A stretch of 50,503 nucleotides of DNA from assembly GCF_000611645.1 (NCBI RefSeq), contig NW_014013573.1:1-50503 (forward strand), written 5' to 3'. Below the pieces are notes generated by a model that saw nothing but the letters and a program-made list of their open reading frames with translations, was not told the origin of the DNA and ran no database searches. Both the position numbers and the translations under genes were made by a program. The stretch is from Monoraphidium neglectum (lineage: Eukaryota; Chlorophyta; Chlorophyceae; Sphaeropleales; Selenastraceae). Below are positions 1 to 10,682 of this stretch, piece by piece (within the stretch, counting starts at the first letter, position 1; each line of letters starts with the position of its first letter).

Positions 1-690
1 AGTGCTTGCCCCACCTTGCCATCCATTGGGAAGGTCCCACACACCCCCCAAGACGACGCCCAACGCGTTTCATGACCAGGTGGAATGTCTGCAGCCGCCA
101 TACCTTGCTGCCCAGTCATGCAAGGGTTCATCCCTGAACTCTAAATCCTAAAACCCAACTTGCTTGGCACTTAAGGTCAGACTGCTGCCCCATTCTGAAC
201 CGTTTTGGGCTTTGGCTCTTGGGGTTACTTTCTGCACATCATGGAGCCCTCTTGCAAGCAGACACAGCCAAGTAAGGGGGGAGTGCTGCTGGGCTGCGGC
301 CAGCCTGCGTGCATCATACTTTTGGTAATGTGCGTGCCAAACACAAGTGGGGGGGTGGTGTTGGTGCAGCCCTCCACCATGCTTGCCCCACCTTGCCATC
401 CATTGGGCAGGTCCCACACACCCACCAGACGACGCCCAGCGCGTTTCAGGACCAGGTGGAGTGTCTGCAGCCGCCAGAACTTGCTGTCCAGTCATACCTA
501 AACCCCCAAAAAACCACTCATGATGGGACACAAGCAAGTAGGGTGGTGTTGGTGCAGCCTACCACTAGGCTTGCCCCACTCTGGCATCCAGTGGGCAAGC
601 CCCCAAACACTTGCAGACACTGTTTAAGTAAGGCATGGCAGGACGAGCGAGGAAGAACGTCTGCCGCTCCAAACCGCTGTTCAGTCGTAC
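1..690. repeat. Degenerate tandem repeat, unit about 188 bp
   Basis: The segment beginning GCTTGCCCCACCTTGCCATC at position 4 recurs at 381 and, more diverged, at 569. The spacings are 377 and 188 bases, so 377 is close to two 188-base units. Each copy continues into a shared block containing a variant of GTCTGCAGCCGCCA and then CAGTCATGCAAGGG. The flank GGTGGTGTTGGTGCAGCC precedes the second and third copies. I see no convincing open frame across it and no terminal inverted repeats. It is probably a local satellite or the remnant of a non-coding duplication that continues off the left edge. Confidence 0.7.
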
Positions 691-1861
691 AAGGGTTTCC
701 AACTGGACCCTCAACCCGCCCCATTGCCAGGTACCACTTGAGCCCTTGCTCCCTTGAAGGAATGGCACTGCGTTTGAATGCAGTGCGCGGTCACCATTCT
801 TTGGAAGCTGCCCCTACCTGCCAGGGGGCCACTCCTGTGCAAGCTGTTTGCAACACGGGTCGAGACTTGAAATTTACCGCTCGCATTTACCCATTGTCCC
901 AGATATCGGAATTCATGTCATAACAATCCAATCCTCCTTTCCGTCGCCATTTGAATGCGCGACAGCCGCCCGTGCTGATTGCTGAGGTAAAGCTGGCAGG
1001 GGCTGAGCCGCTATCACGATGGCCACCGCACTGCTTCTGGCCCGCTTTCTTGCCAGTTGCTTGGCGTTCATCCACCACTTGGGCTGGTGAGGGGTCTTTG
1101 CGTACTGGCATCTGCTGGCAAAAAGCTGCAAGGGGCCTCCAAGGGTGTCGTCTAGGATGTACACGTTACGATAGGCTTGTGCGCGGCCTAGCAGGGGCCT
1201 TGTCAGCGGCAGATATACTATATAGTCACTGAGGAAGCCAAAAGACCGCGGCACAAGTGCCGACGGTTGACCATATACAAGCGAGGCGTCTAGCTGCCGC
1301 CCAGCTGCCCGCACGCAGCTTGTTGGATGCCAAGTGTGCACTCGGATTACATGGAGCTCCCAGCACGCCGGAGCCCATTGCACATGCCTGGGCATGAAAG
1401 GGACAACGCATGAGTGCGAGGTAAACACCACAGTCAAAGCGTACATGGGGACTCTCGCGTTTGCGGCAGCAGCCGGGGACACAACGGGGTGGAGAAGTCA
1501 CAAAACCATGGACTTGAAGGACAAAACAAGCTCTTGATATCCGGGAGAATTGGATCAGCCCTCCATGCCGCTTTTACAGGCAGCATCGCCTTGAAGTACA
1601 AATTAGAAGACGAAACATCAACGCAGATGGGGGTGAAGACCGTCATCATCATCGTATCCACTAGGTAAACAGCAATCGCATGTGCCTGGGAAAACCACGT
1701 GATGCATCAGGACATGCATATTGCTGTGGCGCCTTCTCCAAGCTCCGAGGCTGCAGTAAGGTGTGCGGCTGCCAACTCAGCAAGCCACTCGCAAGGAACA
1801 TCCTGAAGTTGGGGGTGATGAGAGGAGCAAATTGTTTGAACAAACGAGCTACAGGACTACG
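691..1861. other. Intergenic region, no gene recognised
   Basis: Open frames of 60-190 codons occur here on both strands. None has family motifs, plausible splice structure, or a composition like that of the neighbouring genes. Part of it is probably the 3' untranslated region of the minus-strand augmin gene. A minus-strand TGTAA, the usual green-algal poly(A) signal, lies at 1574-1578, about 285 bases past the proposed stop. That assignment is only suggestive. Confidence 0.4.
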
Positions 1862-2152
1862 TCACGCTTGTGCAAGAGCAAGCACGCGCTGCAGCCGTGA
1901 TGGTATGAGAAATCAAGCTGTACAAGGGCACCAAGGTCATGATTGTAAGGGGCTCCAAGGCCCCGCTTCACCTGCAGCGTTGCGTGCATGTCCATGAGCA
2001 GGCCCGTGGCCTCGGTGAGCGACGTGACCCCTTGATAGCCAGATATAATATTGCGTGCCGCTGCGCCCAACGGTAGCGTGACTGCTGCGCCACCTGCCCG
2101 CCGCCGCTGATTGGCTACAGGCATATCATAGAGCTGCTGCTGCTGCTGCTGC

Positions 2153-2199
<47 letters not shown>

Positions 2200-3818
2200 G
2201 TGATCTTGCAGCTCATGCTGGCGCAGGTCTTGTTCGATTAGCCATTGGCGTGGAGCGTGCTCATCCCCACTCTCGGCCCAGACGCTAAGCTCCTGCGGGA
2301 TTAGTGAACGACGTTGCAAGTTGCAGTTGTGAGCGTGACGCTTGTGCATCAGAATCATTCTCCATGTCAATTGCTAGACAGCAACAATTCAAAAAACCAT
2401 TGTGCAAGGTTGACATGCGAGCAAACCTGTTTGTGTTACCTGCTCAAAAACGTCTGCAAGCTGCCCTCCAGCCTGCATGAAATCGCTCAGCGTCGCAGAG
2501 GCAGTGCCCATACCAGCGGCCACGCCCCCAGGAGTTGCCAGCAGCTGCAGCTCTAGAGCCGGGCTGATGGACGAAGAGCAAGACTGCTGATTCACAAGCC
2601 TCTGGCGGAGCATCGGCAGCGTCGAGGGCAGGCGGTCGCCAGCATCTCTACGTACGGAAAGCGTAGCAGCCGAGAGAGAGGGGTTGGGATGACAGGGTGC
2701 ATGCCATTGAGGAAAAAGGACTCCCCAACAAGCTGGAACCCACGAGCACATTAAACCGGGCAACAGGGGCAACCAGTCGGTGCTCCTCACTTGTACTCGT
2801 CCATTAGGGAGGCCATGTCCCGTGGAAACAGCTGCATGCTGTCGGACCACAAGCGCGGACCTAAGTCGCATGAAGTATCCAGCAGTTGCGACACTCTCAG
2901 GTCAGCGTGCGCGCCAGTGTCACTGGTTGCAACGCCAGTGGAGTGGACGTCCTCCACACTGGCTACGCGCTGCGAATCCACAATGGTAATCAGGTCCGCC
3001 AGGTGCACCAGCAGGTTGTGGCCTCCAGTGCCGCAGCCCTGGAAAGGAAGGTGGCAGTCCAGCCCTTGGACAAGCGATTGCAGATTGAACATTCTAAACA
3101 AGTACAATGCACACGCTGCTGCGTGTGCTCTTTGAGCGTGCACCCGCCATCCTTGCTGTGCTCATGCGTGCGTAGCTGCCTACTCTGATATCGTCCACGC
3201 TGGTCCGGATGCCGAGCAGTGCCAGGAGTCGCTGGCAGCCTGTGGAGGTTGCGAGCCCAGCCTCATCAGCTACATTGTGCTCACCCCAACAAATGTTGAT
3301 GGTCGGCCTTGCTACAAGCATGCAAATGTGTCCATGCGCCCCCTCAGGGCATCACCATTGCACCCCCTCAGCCCCTCCCGCGCAGCGTTTGCGCCACCCA
3401 CGCTGTGCATGACGTTCCTCTGCTGAGAAGAGCTGATCGGAACTGCTGATGTCGCTGCCGCCATGGCTGACCGTGATCGCACTCAGCAGCGGCCAAACAT
3501 CGCTGATGCTCTTGCCTCCTCCGAGGAGCCTGCAGGAGTGAATGGCGGACAACTAGCACTTGACAGGGGCATTACTGCAGGGGACGCTCACGGCACGGCG
3601 CCACCCTGCGGCCACGGGCAGCTGAGCGCATGCACTTCAAGACAGAAACACCACATAAACATTCAGCCCTGGGGTAGACGTGCTTCGCCCACTCGCCTGG
3701 AGATCGCCCATGTGATGGCATCCTGCCGCTGCTGGCCCGGATACAGCATGCCTGATACGCCTCCATCGTATCCGACCCGCACCATTGCCGCCTCGAGCTC
3801 CCGCAAGCCGTCTGTCAT
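1862..3818 (-). CDS. AUG7: Augmin-like complex subunit 7 (HAUS7/AUG7 family)
   Basis: Augmin binds existing spindle or cortical microtubules and recruits gamma-tubulin for branching nucleation. My model has seven exons (3818-3697, 3529-3414, 3269-3184, 3038-2791, 2647-2440, 2292-1972, 1888-1862) and 375 residues with all phases consistent, close to plant AUG7 (about 330). Family landmarks appear in order: an N-terminal Leu/Tyr-rich segment followed by an AISRLLGGGKS stretch, LLALLGIRTSVDDI near residue 100, a NLLVHLADLITIVDS helix, LFPRDM, and a C-terminal LPLGAAARNIISGYQ region. A polyglutamine insert (plus-strand 2137-2195) precedes the last region. The first intron uses a GC donor (CAG|GCGAGT). 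The start could be the upstream in-frame Met at 3878. The last, nine-codon exon is the weakest part. Identity rests on remembered plant AUG7, so it is probable rather than certain. Confidence 0.6.
2137..2195 (-). repeat. CAG repeat encoding polyglutamine in AUG7
   Basis: The plus strand carries CTG units, interrupted by one CCG, which read as CAG with one CGG on the coding strand. They encode two glutamine blocks separated by one arginine, just after the sequence HELQDHH. Plant AUG7 is not known to me to carry such a tract here, so it looks like a lineage-specific insertion in a linker. Confidence 0.85.
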
Positions 3819-4084
3819 CCCAGCCGGTTCAACAACAATGAGTGGAGAAGCACACGAGCAGGTCGTGATTGATATCATACATCACGTCGAATACACTGCA
3901 CTATGACATGCGCTCGGCACAATCTCTTGTTGCGGTATGATATCACGTACAGCACAGCCTACGGTAGCTGCTTGACTCGATCTGCTGGTGCGCCATGATA
4001 TCGGCTTCGCACCCACAGGAAAGAACCCGTTGTTGAAGGCGTGGTCTTCACACCAACCTTGATGCGCAGCGCGCGTTGACCGTG
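3819..4084. promoter_or_regulatory. Bidirectional promoter between AUG7 and KAP3 with three GATATC sites
   Basis: About 266 bases separate the two proposed start codons, which point away from each other. The perfect palindrome GATATC occurs at 3871-3876, 3939-3944 and 3997-4002. Each is preceded, on one strand or the other, by AT or TGAT, and the second runs into ACGTAC. No TATA box is evident. The promoter role is inferred from gene orientation. If AUG7 starts at 3878, the first site becomes coding. Confidence 0.55.
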
Positions 4085-7000
4085 ATGGCTGAGGTCAACA
4101 AGAAGAGGGTGCGGTTCGTCGGCGCAGGCGCTGCTGGGCATTGCAAGACGCGCACATGCACGCATCCAGCGCTCATTACTGGTTGGGTGGTGGAATGTAT
4201 TTAGTCCAGATCAAGTTTGTTTGCTCACAAGTTTGCTGCGCCTCGTGCCCAGGTCAAGCCTGGAGCCATCAAGCTGCATCCATCAGAGCCTGCGCTGATC
4301 GTGCACTATGAGGTGCGTGGGCGCCAACCAAAGCTTGCATGCAGTAGAGCGAATGCGCTCAATCTGTCAGGGTTATAATGCACAGCCACCCCATTGCTTT
4401 TGATGCAAGGTTTTGAAAGGTGCCTTACCAGCGACGGCCGCCTTGTGTTGTCCTTGATCTGAGACCCATGTGCGCGTCTGCCCTTGCTCAGGCAACCCTG
4501 ACACAGAGCTGATCCTGTACCACATATCACAATTTCAGGTACAAGACGTGAGCTTGGTAACACAAGAGGTCGTGAGCAGCAGCAATGCAAGCAAGCGGTG
4601 AGCATGCACGGTGGCTCACTCGGCTGGGGTGTGTGTGGAGGCAGGTGAGGGTTGTTGATGTGGCTGGCCTTTCAGCCTGGCCACCCATGCCGAAGGCGGC
4701 AGAGAAAACCTGTAGCTGGTAGCATCCTTATGCATCGGCTCCAGCGCTTGAGCCTGCTGCGGCTGAAGATTTTGCATTCCATGTTCCTGCTCTATGACTC
4801 CTACCACAGAATCACAGTGCGGTCCTTGGATCTCTCTACTGACCTACGTGCCCTGGCCTCAGACATCGTGGACAAATGCAAACTGATCCATCCGTCCAAG
4901 GTGAGCGTATGCAGTCTTGGAGCAACTATCCGCAGCACGCTCCATGCAGCAGGGATGTGACAACCGCACAATTATGGCCCCTGCCACGAACGTCCTATCA
5001 GACTGATCAGGTGGAGCAACTACTTCAACAGCTGTTGGAACGGCTGCAACGGCCAGCTGCACGCCAGCCAGACGCCAACCGCCAGGCGGCAAATGTCCAG
5101 GGTTCAAATGCAGGCGATTGTGATGTTGGGTCCTGTGATAATGTGGCGGGGCATCATGCATCGGCTATAAGCGTGCGCAGCGCGCATCAGGGCCAGCAGC
5201 ACCAGCAGTCGCAACAGCAGCGGCAGCAGCAGTGGCAGCAGCACCAGCGGCAGCAGCACCACGAACAGCAGCATCAAGAACACCACAAAGTTGAGGCTGG
5301 CGCAAAGTCCGTTGTGGTGGATGTGCACGCAACCCCGGTCGCTGCTCTCTTTCAGGTGCGTGCACTGCAGGGTTAAGGTTGCAGCCACTGTTGAATTGTG
5401 CTTGGATGCCTGTAGGAGAGCTGTGCAGCCGCAAAATTTGGCTGAGATTATTCGCGCCTGCTCAACTCAGGTCACGCCGCTGGCAAGCTCGCTCCTTGAT
5501 GTGGTGGATGCTGACATGTCTGAGCTTGAAGGCTACGTGGAAGCGCTGTATGATGATGACATCACCACCAGAGCAGCAGCGGCCACCACTATAGCGGCAA
5601 TGTTTGGGGATACTGCCAATTTTGAGGTGGGCCATGGCGATCTAAACATTCGGCAACAGCAAGGCCAGGCCACTCGCAGCGCACCATCAGTGGTGGCATC
5701 AACAAGTCTGCCTTTCGACTGACGTTTTTGTGGACCCTTTGCAGGCACTGCTTTCTCATTCGTCGCTGCTACCCACATTGGCGCGCCTGCTGCGGGAGGA
5801 CGGCCGGCGAAGCCTCGAGCTGGCGGGCGCCGTTGCAACTGCCTTCTTCAGCCTCAGCTCCATGCGCCAGCTCCACCGCACGATTGGCGAGCTCCAGGTC
5901 GGCGCTCTGCTGCTGGAGCTCTGCCAACTTGAGGTACAACGCACAGCACAGCGCATTGCAGTGGACGGTCTAGTCGCCTCACCAGGCGCACAGGCTGCGC
6001 GCTTGGCGGCTGCGGCTGTCGGTCAAGGGCCAAAACTTACCGAGCGGTGAGCTGAAGCTAGGAAGAAAGCATGAATTTCGACAGGTGTGATGTGTTCCCC
6101 CGCTTCTGAGCTTCTGGAGCCATGGAGGCTCATGGGATTAAACAGTCGTATAGGAAGCACATGCCGCAAAAGCAATGCTACCTTCATGCACTGCAGCAAA
6201 GCGAGCCACATTCTTTGATAAATGATTGTCGTCTATGCCACACATGTGTGTCTGAGGCATCGGCACCTGCGTGCCGGCTTGTTTGCGCAAGCGCAGCCCG
6301 CGCCCCGTACCCATCCTGCCCTTCGACTACCCGGGCGGCTCTTCTCACCAACTACCACTGCATTTGCCTGATTGATGCCGGGGCGCCGGCGCACTGCGGG
6401 ACGCCGCGCCCGCGCGCAACCATTGCAAGTGGGCGCAAGTGCCCTTGGGTCTTGGCGGTTTTTGCCTTGTGTGCAAACGCGCCTGCCTGAGCAAAACAAC
6501 AAAGCGATTGAGATCTAAACACAGGAAGTGCCCCAACATTCCTGTTGCAATCGACTACATTGCAGGGAGGTGCTAGGTGCTGTGCTGATGCAGCGACAGC
6601 TGCGATTCCTACTTCCCGCCATCGGCTTGCTGTCAAACTTGGCCGAGGACCCAGGAGTACAGAGGAAGATGTTGAAACGGGTGAGGCATCCCCCTTCATT
6701 GTGGCCTCGCAAATTGCCCCTTGATCGTGGCTTTGCAAACTGTCGGGTGTTGAAGGAGGTTGGAGTATGATTACAGTTGAATGCATTTGTGGGGCTGTGA
6801 AAGCATTTGTGTGGGGTGTTGATGTGTTCCGCTCAGTTGTCATGCACACACACATTGTGCGCTGATATGTGCTGGCAGGATTTACCAGTGGCACTGGTAG
6901 CCATGTTGGGCCACCCCAGCCTTGAGCTCAACGTTATGTTGCTGGAGCTACTGCGGCGAATGGCGGTATACACAGTGAGCAAGACGTTTGCATCGGGCTG

Positions 7001-7239
7001 CTGAGATGTTCATACACATTCATGCACACACATTAAGGTCTCTGCCTTGAGGAATCTCACTGATTTTCTAGAGTATGGTGAGGAAACTTTTATGTATGTG
7101 CAATACACCTGTGCGCACTCACGGCCACACCAGCGCACACAAACCCATGCAAATGCGCCCGTAAGCGCACATGTGCGGGTGTATGCACGCGTGCGCACAC
7201 ACACACGCACGCACCCACGCGCGCGCGCTCACACACACA

Positions 7240-7270
<31 letters not shown>

Positions 7271-9994
7271 GCGCGCATGCGTGCGCACGCACACGCAACA
7301 CACATGCGTGCTAACAAACACACACTCAAACTTGCTAAATAGATAACCTTATCCACACGACCACACAAAATCACACCGTGCAGGAGTCCAAAACACGAAT
7401 GGTTTCGGCTGGTCTGATCCCACGCGTTCTTGTGCTGCTAAAGGCGGCCTCTCCGCCAGCCCTCCAGGGGGCTGCATTGCGCCTTGCAAATAATTTGGCA
7501 TTCGACACAAGGCTTCGGCGTCAGATGGTGGCTTCTGGCATGGCAGAGCGACTGGCCGAGGTCTTGGCGCAGCCGGCCTGGGCTGGCGGAACACCGTTGT
7601 CGTCCAGCCTCCAGGGCGTGGCTGCCCAGCTCCAGCCTCTTGCACTTGGCTTGCTGTACCTGGCAAGCATGGAGGAGCCAGTCCGCATCACAATAGCTAC
7701 CGGTCAGGTGCTCTGCAGGTGCATTGGGTTGAGGACATGACATCACTCGGGCTGAGGGAGGAGACAGGCATCAACCCAACTAAAAACCTGCAGTGGATCA
7801 ACTGGGACATGCTAGGTACATTTAGAATCATTGCACCACCAAACACCATTACCATCCACCAGGCTATATGACGGTCTGCTGCGCTCCCCGGACCTGCGCG
7901 CTGTCCCCGAGCTGATTGCACTGATGGTCAACCTAACATCGAGCCCAGATGTGTCGGAGGTAAGCGTGTGGTTAGGGTGTGGTGGGTGGGGTTGAAACTT
8001 GTGATATCGGCGATAGTCCTACAAGTGTCTATCCTATGGCTTATTCCCAGTTGTGCTCACACACCTGTCCCAGTGGTTCAGTGTTGGCGAGCGCCTGGAG
8101 CGCCTTGTCAGCCGAGCCATGCAGGGCGGTGGGGATGAGCTCGCATGTAAGCTGCTGCGCAACCTGGCCATTGCTGGTGGCAGCCACCTGGCTGGCAGGC
8201 TGGCTCCTCAAATGCCCGGGTTTGTTAGTCTCCTGCAGGTTGGTGGCCTTCATGAGCATCAACGAAGGAAGATGTTTGGGTTCGAGCACATTGCTGCTAC
8301 TGGTTGCTTGGGGGTTACTGTGAGCCGCTTTCGTGGGTGCCACGCATGCATATCAAGCCTCTTTTGGACAATGAGCTCGATGGATGCTTAGACTTGTTGA
8401 CCTTCTCTCCATCAACTTTCCCATCTCGCTATTGTGACAGGATCAGCGTGCCACCCCAGACCTGGCAATTGAAGTGTTGGGGACCGTATCGGCGGTGTAC
8501 GACGCCGTGCCCTTGTCTCAAGCAGATGGGGATAATGCGGCGTTCGAAGCGGCAGACAACAACCTGGCACTCACCTGGAACGCGCTCCTGAGTGGATGCG
8601 ATGTCTTCGGCATGCTTGTGTCTATTCTGACAGGCTTATTGGATGATGACGTGCTGCTGGAGGCAGTGTCTCTGGCCAGAGTGCTTGCAGGGCATGCATC
8701 CCTGGCACAGCAGCTGGCAGACAGCGGCGTGGTGAGCGGGGCTTCGCGCTTCAAATCACTGGTTGCAGTGGTGAATCTTGCGATGTTCATCGATCTGATG
8801 CTGCTACCAATGTACATTGCTTCAATCCTGCCCCATCCTCAACACACGACATGTTTCAAGCTGCCTATTCTGGCAACACTGATGGCTGAGAAGTGTAGGG
8901 ATGATGAGTTTGTGTTGCAGGTAATGCTGACGCAACGCCTCCCAGGAACTCGTGGGCGACTGAGCTGCATGTGTGCGCTTTCAAGCGACAAGCGGCAATG
9001 TAATTGCAGCAGAACCGCATCCCTTTCTTGCTGAGTATGCCTCAACCCGGCACTCCACTTGCTTGCAGGCTGCCTGGGCGCTCGCCAGGGCCTTCTTGCA
9101 GCAGCCAACACGCAACGTATTGCTTATGGAGACTCAGGTATCGGCAATGCTTGCAAAATGTCTTCATACGCATTGCAATGCAATCAAACTTCCCGATCTT
9201 CAGCTGATGGGACATTGCAGTTTCCAGCCTTCGGCTGATACGGTATGCCGTCGCACTGGCAAACACACAAATTGATTCAACAGGCCGTGCCATACTTGGT
9301 TGACCTGCTGGCGGACCCCTCCGCGGCAGTGCGGGCCGCAGCCAGCACTGGGCTTGACGCTGTCATCGACCACGACAACGAGGATGGGTGGGCGCCACGC
9401 CTCAGGATGCTGAAGTTTGAGGCACACAACCAGGCGAGGCACGGCTTGATGCGAAGCAAGGTGTTGTGAGAATTCAGCCATGAGGTCCAGGAAACAATAA
9501 TAGTACACAAGTCTTGCATAGCTGATCTTAGCAATTGCACCTCAAACACTTTGCAGGCATGGCTTTCAATTGTACAGCACCATTTGCCAATAGAATCGTC
9601 GATGGGCCAGCAGGGTGGCGATGAAAATGCTGTAGGCAGCACACTTCGGCGGCCTGCCGCGGCCTTGGGCAACCACACAGGCGAGTCGGTGTCAGGCGTT
9701 GACAGCAGCGGCAGCACCCTCCAAAGCACCAAAGATCCTGCCGTGGACTACGGCATGTATGCCGCTAGTGGTCAGCAGCTAGTGGTGGACATTGAGGGCT
9801 ACCAGCACGAAGTGGAGGTACACCACCAGGCGGCATTGCAGGAGGGCGGCGAGACTGCCCCCTCTCGCGAAGATGAGGCGGTGTTTGGCTTTGGTTTTGG
9901 GCTTGGCAGCGGCTTGGGCGAGGATCTGGGAAGCGCTGCCCCACCAGACGCATGTTTTGACGGCGGTTGGCGTGCGCCCCAGGAGTTGATGTAG
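4085..9994 (+). CDS. KAP3: Kinesin-associated protein 3 (kinesin-2 non-motor subunit)
   Basis: KAP3 (FLA3 in Chlamydomonas) joins the two kinesin-2 motor chains to cargo and is needed for anterograde intraflagellar transport. Seventeen exons join in phase: 4085-4108, 4253-4312, 4539-4597, 4810-4900, 5011-5355, 5471-5626, 5745-6046, 6566-6680, 6879-6974, 7384-7718, 7863-7959, 8074-8238, 8441-8731, 8861-8920, 9069-9137, 9284-9460, 9557-9994, giving 959 residues (animal KAP3 about 790). Diagnostic segments are VKPGAIKLHPSEPALIVHYE, DKCKLIHPSK, LLSNLAEDPG and NNLAFDTRLRRQMV in the armadillo repeats, DDEFVLQ, and the closing armadillo block ending LKFEAHNQ. The additions are a Gln/His-rich insert in exon 5 and an acidic, Gly/Phe-containing C-terminal tail. 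The start gives the short leader MAEVNKKR, which fits the family. A TGTAA signal follows the stop at 10078. Confidence 0.92.
5195..5290 (+). repeat. Gln/His-rich coding repeat within KAP3
   Basis: Imperfect CAG/CAC repeats in exon 5 encode a low-complexity run of Gln, His and Arg. It falls between the conserved N-terminal block ending in LLERLQR and the first armadillo-like segment. In animal KAP3 this position is a short charged linker, so the tract lengthens a tolerant loop. Confidence 0.8.
7118..7310. repeat. Alternating CA/CG microsatellite in KAP3 intron 9
   Basis: Within the intron 6975-7383, bases 7230-7297 form an uninterrupted alternating purine-pyrimidine run of 68 bases: a (CA)n block followed by a (CG)n block and mixed TG/CA steps. 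Imperfect alternating sequence continues on both sides. Such DNA is the classical substrate for left-handed Z-DNA. Any role in transcription or instability is inference. Confidence 0.9.
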
Positions 9995-10682
9995 CAACAA
10001 CATCGTGTAGGGGCATTCTTTTGAATGTGTGTCGATGTTCGTGAGTGATGGTGGCATATTCTTCCGTAATCTCAAGCTGTAAAATTGTGCACATACGCCA
10101 CCAGAACCTCGCACCTAAGAAGTGTCAGTAGTTACCTTCTTTCGCCTGGTAACTGTAGGCTTACACTCTTGCAGGCTCGGTCAACCGGAGTATAATACCC
10201 TGACCCAGTTAATTCGCTGGCATGCCAGTGGCACCAGTCCCTGGCGAATACATGTACAGTTTGAGTTTGGTTTGTACAAGGTCTGCGTCGCATGCCATGA
10301 GTGTAGTCGCAGCCCGTTGCACATCGACTACCGAGGCAGCAGCAAGTCCCTCATGCACAAGTACGCATCAATGCAAACCACGTAGCCCCGTAAGCGCGAC
10401 AGGAAGCGCACTGCGATAACCAATACCTCGTTTCTCTGCGATACCAGCTGACATCGGCCCGTTCAAGGACAGAAATCACACGCACGATCTGCAGCTGAGG
10501 ACTGGGCGCTTATCTGGACCAATCACACGGTGTTTGAGAATATATTGTTATCGGTTCATCAGTTCCACGTGCCGTAGGGGCTCAGCAGGTGAGATGCCAC
10601 TGCACGCGGGCCCGCTGACCGCCACGCTCTCCAGCTGCTCGCGTATCATGCGTAGAGTGTTTGACCAGACTCTGTAAACCTT
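9995..10682. other. KAP3 3' region and ankyrin-gene upstream region
   Basis: No gene is supported here. The segment holds the KAP3 poly(A) signal near its left end and presumably the promoter and 5' leader of the ankyrin gene. An 87-codon open frame at 10122-10385 has no recognisable motif and is not called. Confidence 0.5.
10078..10082 (+). terminator. UGUAA poly(A) signal of KAP3
   Basis: TGTAA lies 84 bases after the KAP3 stop codon. UGUAA is the standard polyadenylation signal of chlorophyte nuclear genes, usually 10-20 bases before the cleavage site. Confidence 0.65.

Noticed and set aside
309..923. 204-codon plus-strand open frame over the left repeat
   Set aside because: It runs through diverged repeat copies, has no motif, and its composition changes with each repeat boundary.
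913..1482. 189-codon minus-strand open frame
   Set aside because: No recognisable domain, no supporting splice context, and mixed Cys/Trp/His composition typical of chance frames in GC-rich DNA.
7047..7346. His/Thr/Arg-rich open frames over the CA/CG tract
   Set aside because: Dinucleotide repeats stay open in every frame. The segment lies in an intron fixed by KAP3 protein continuity.
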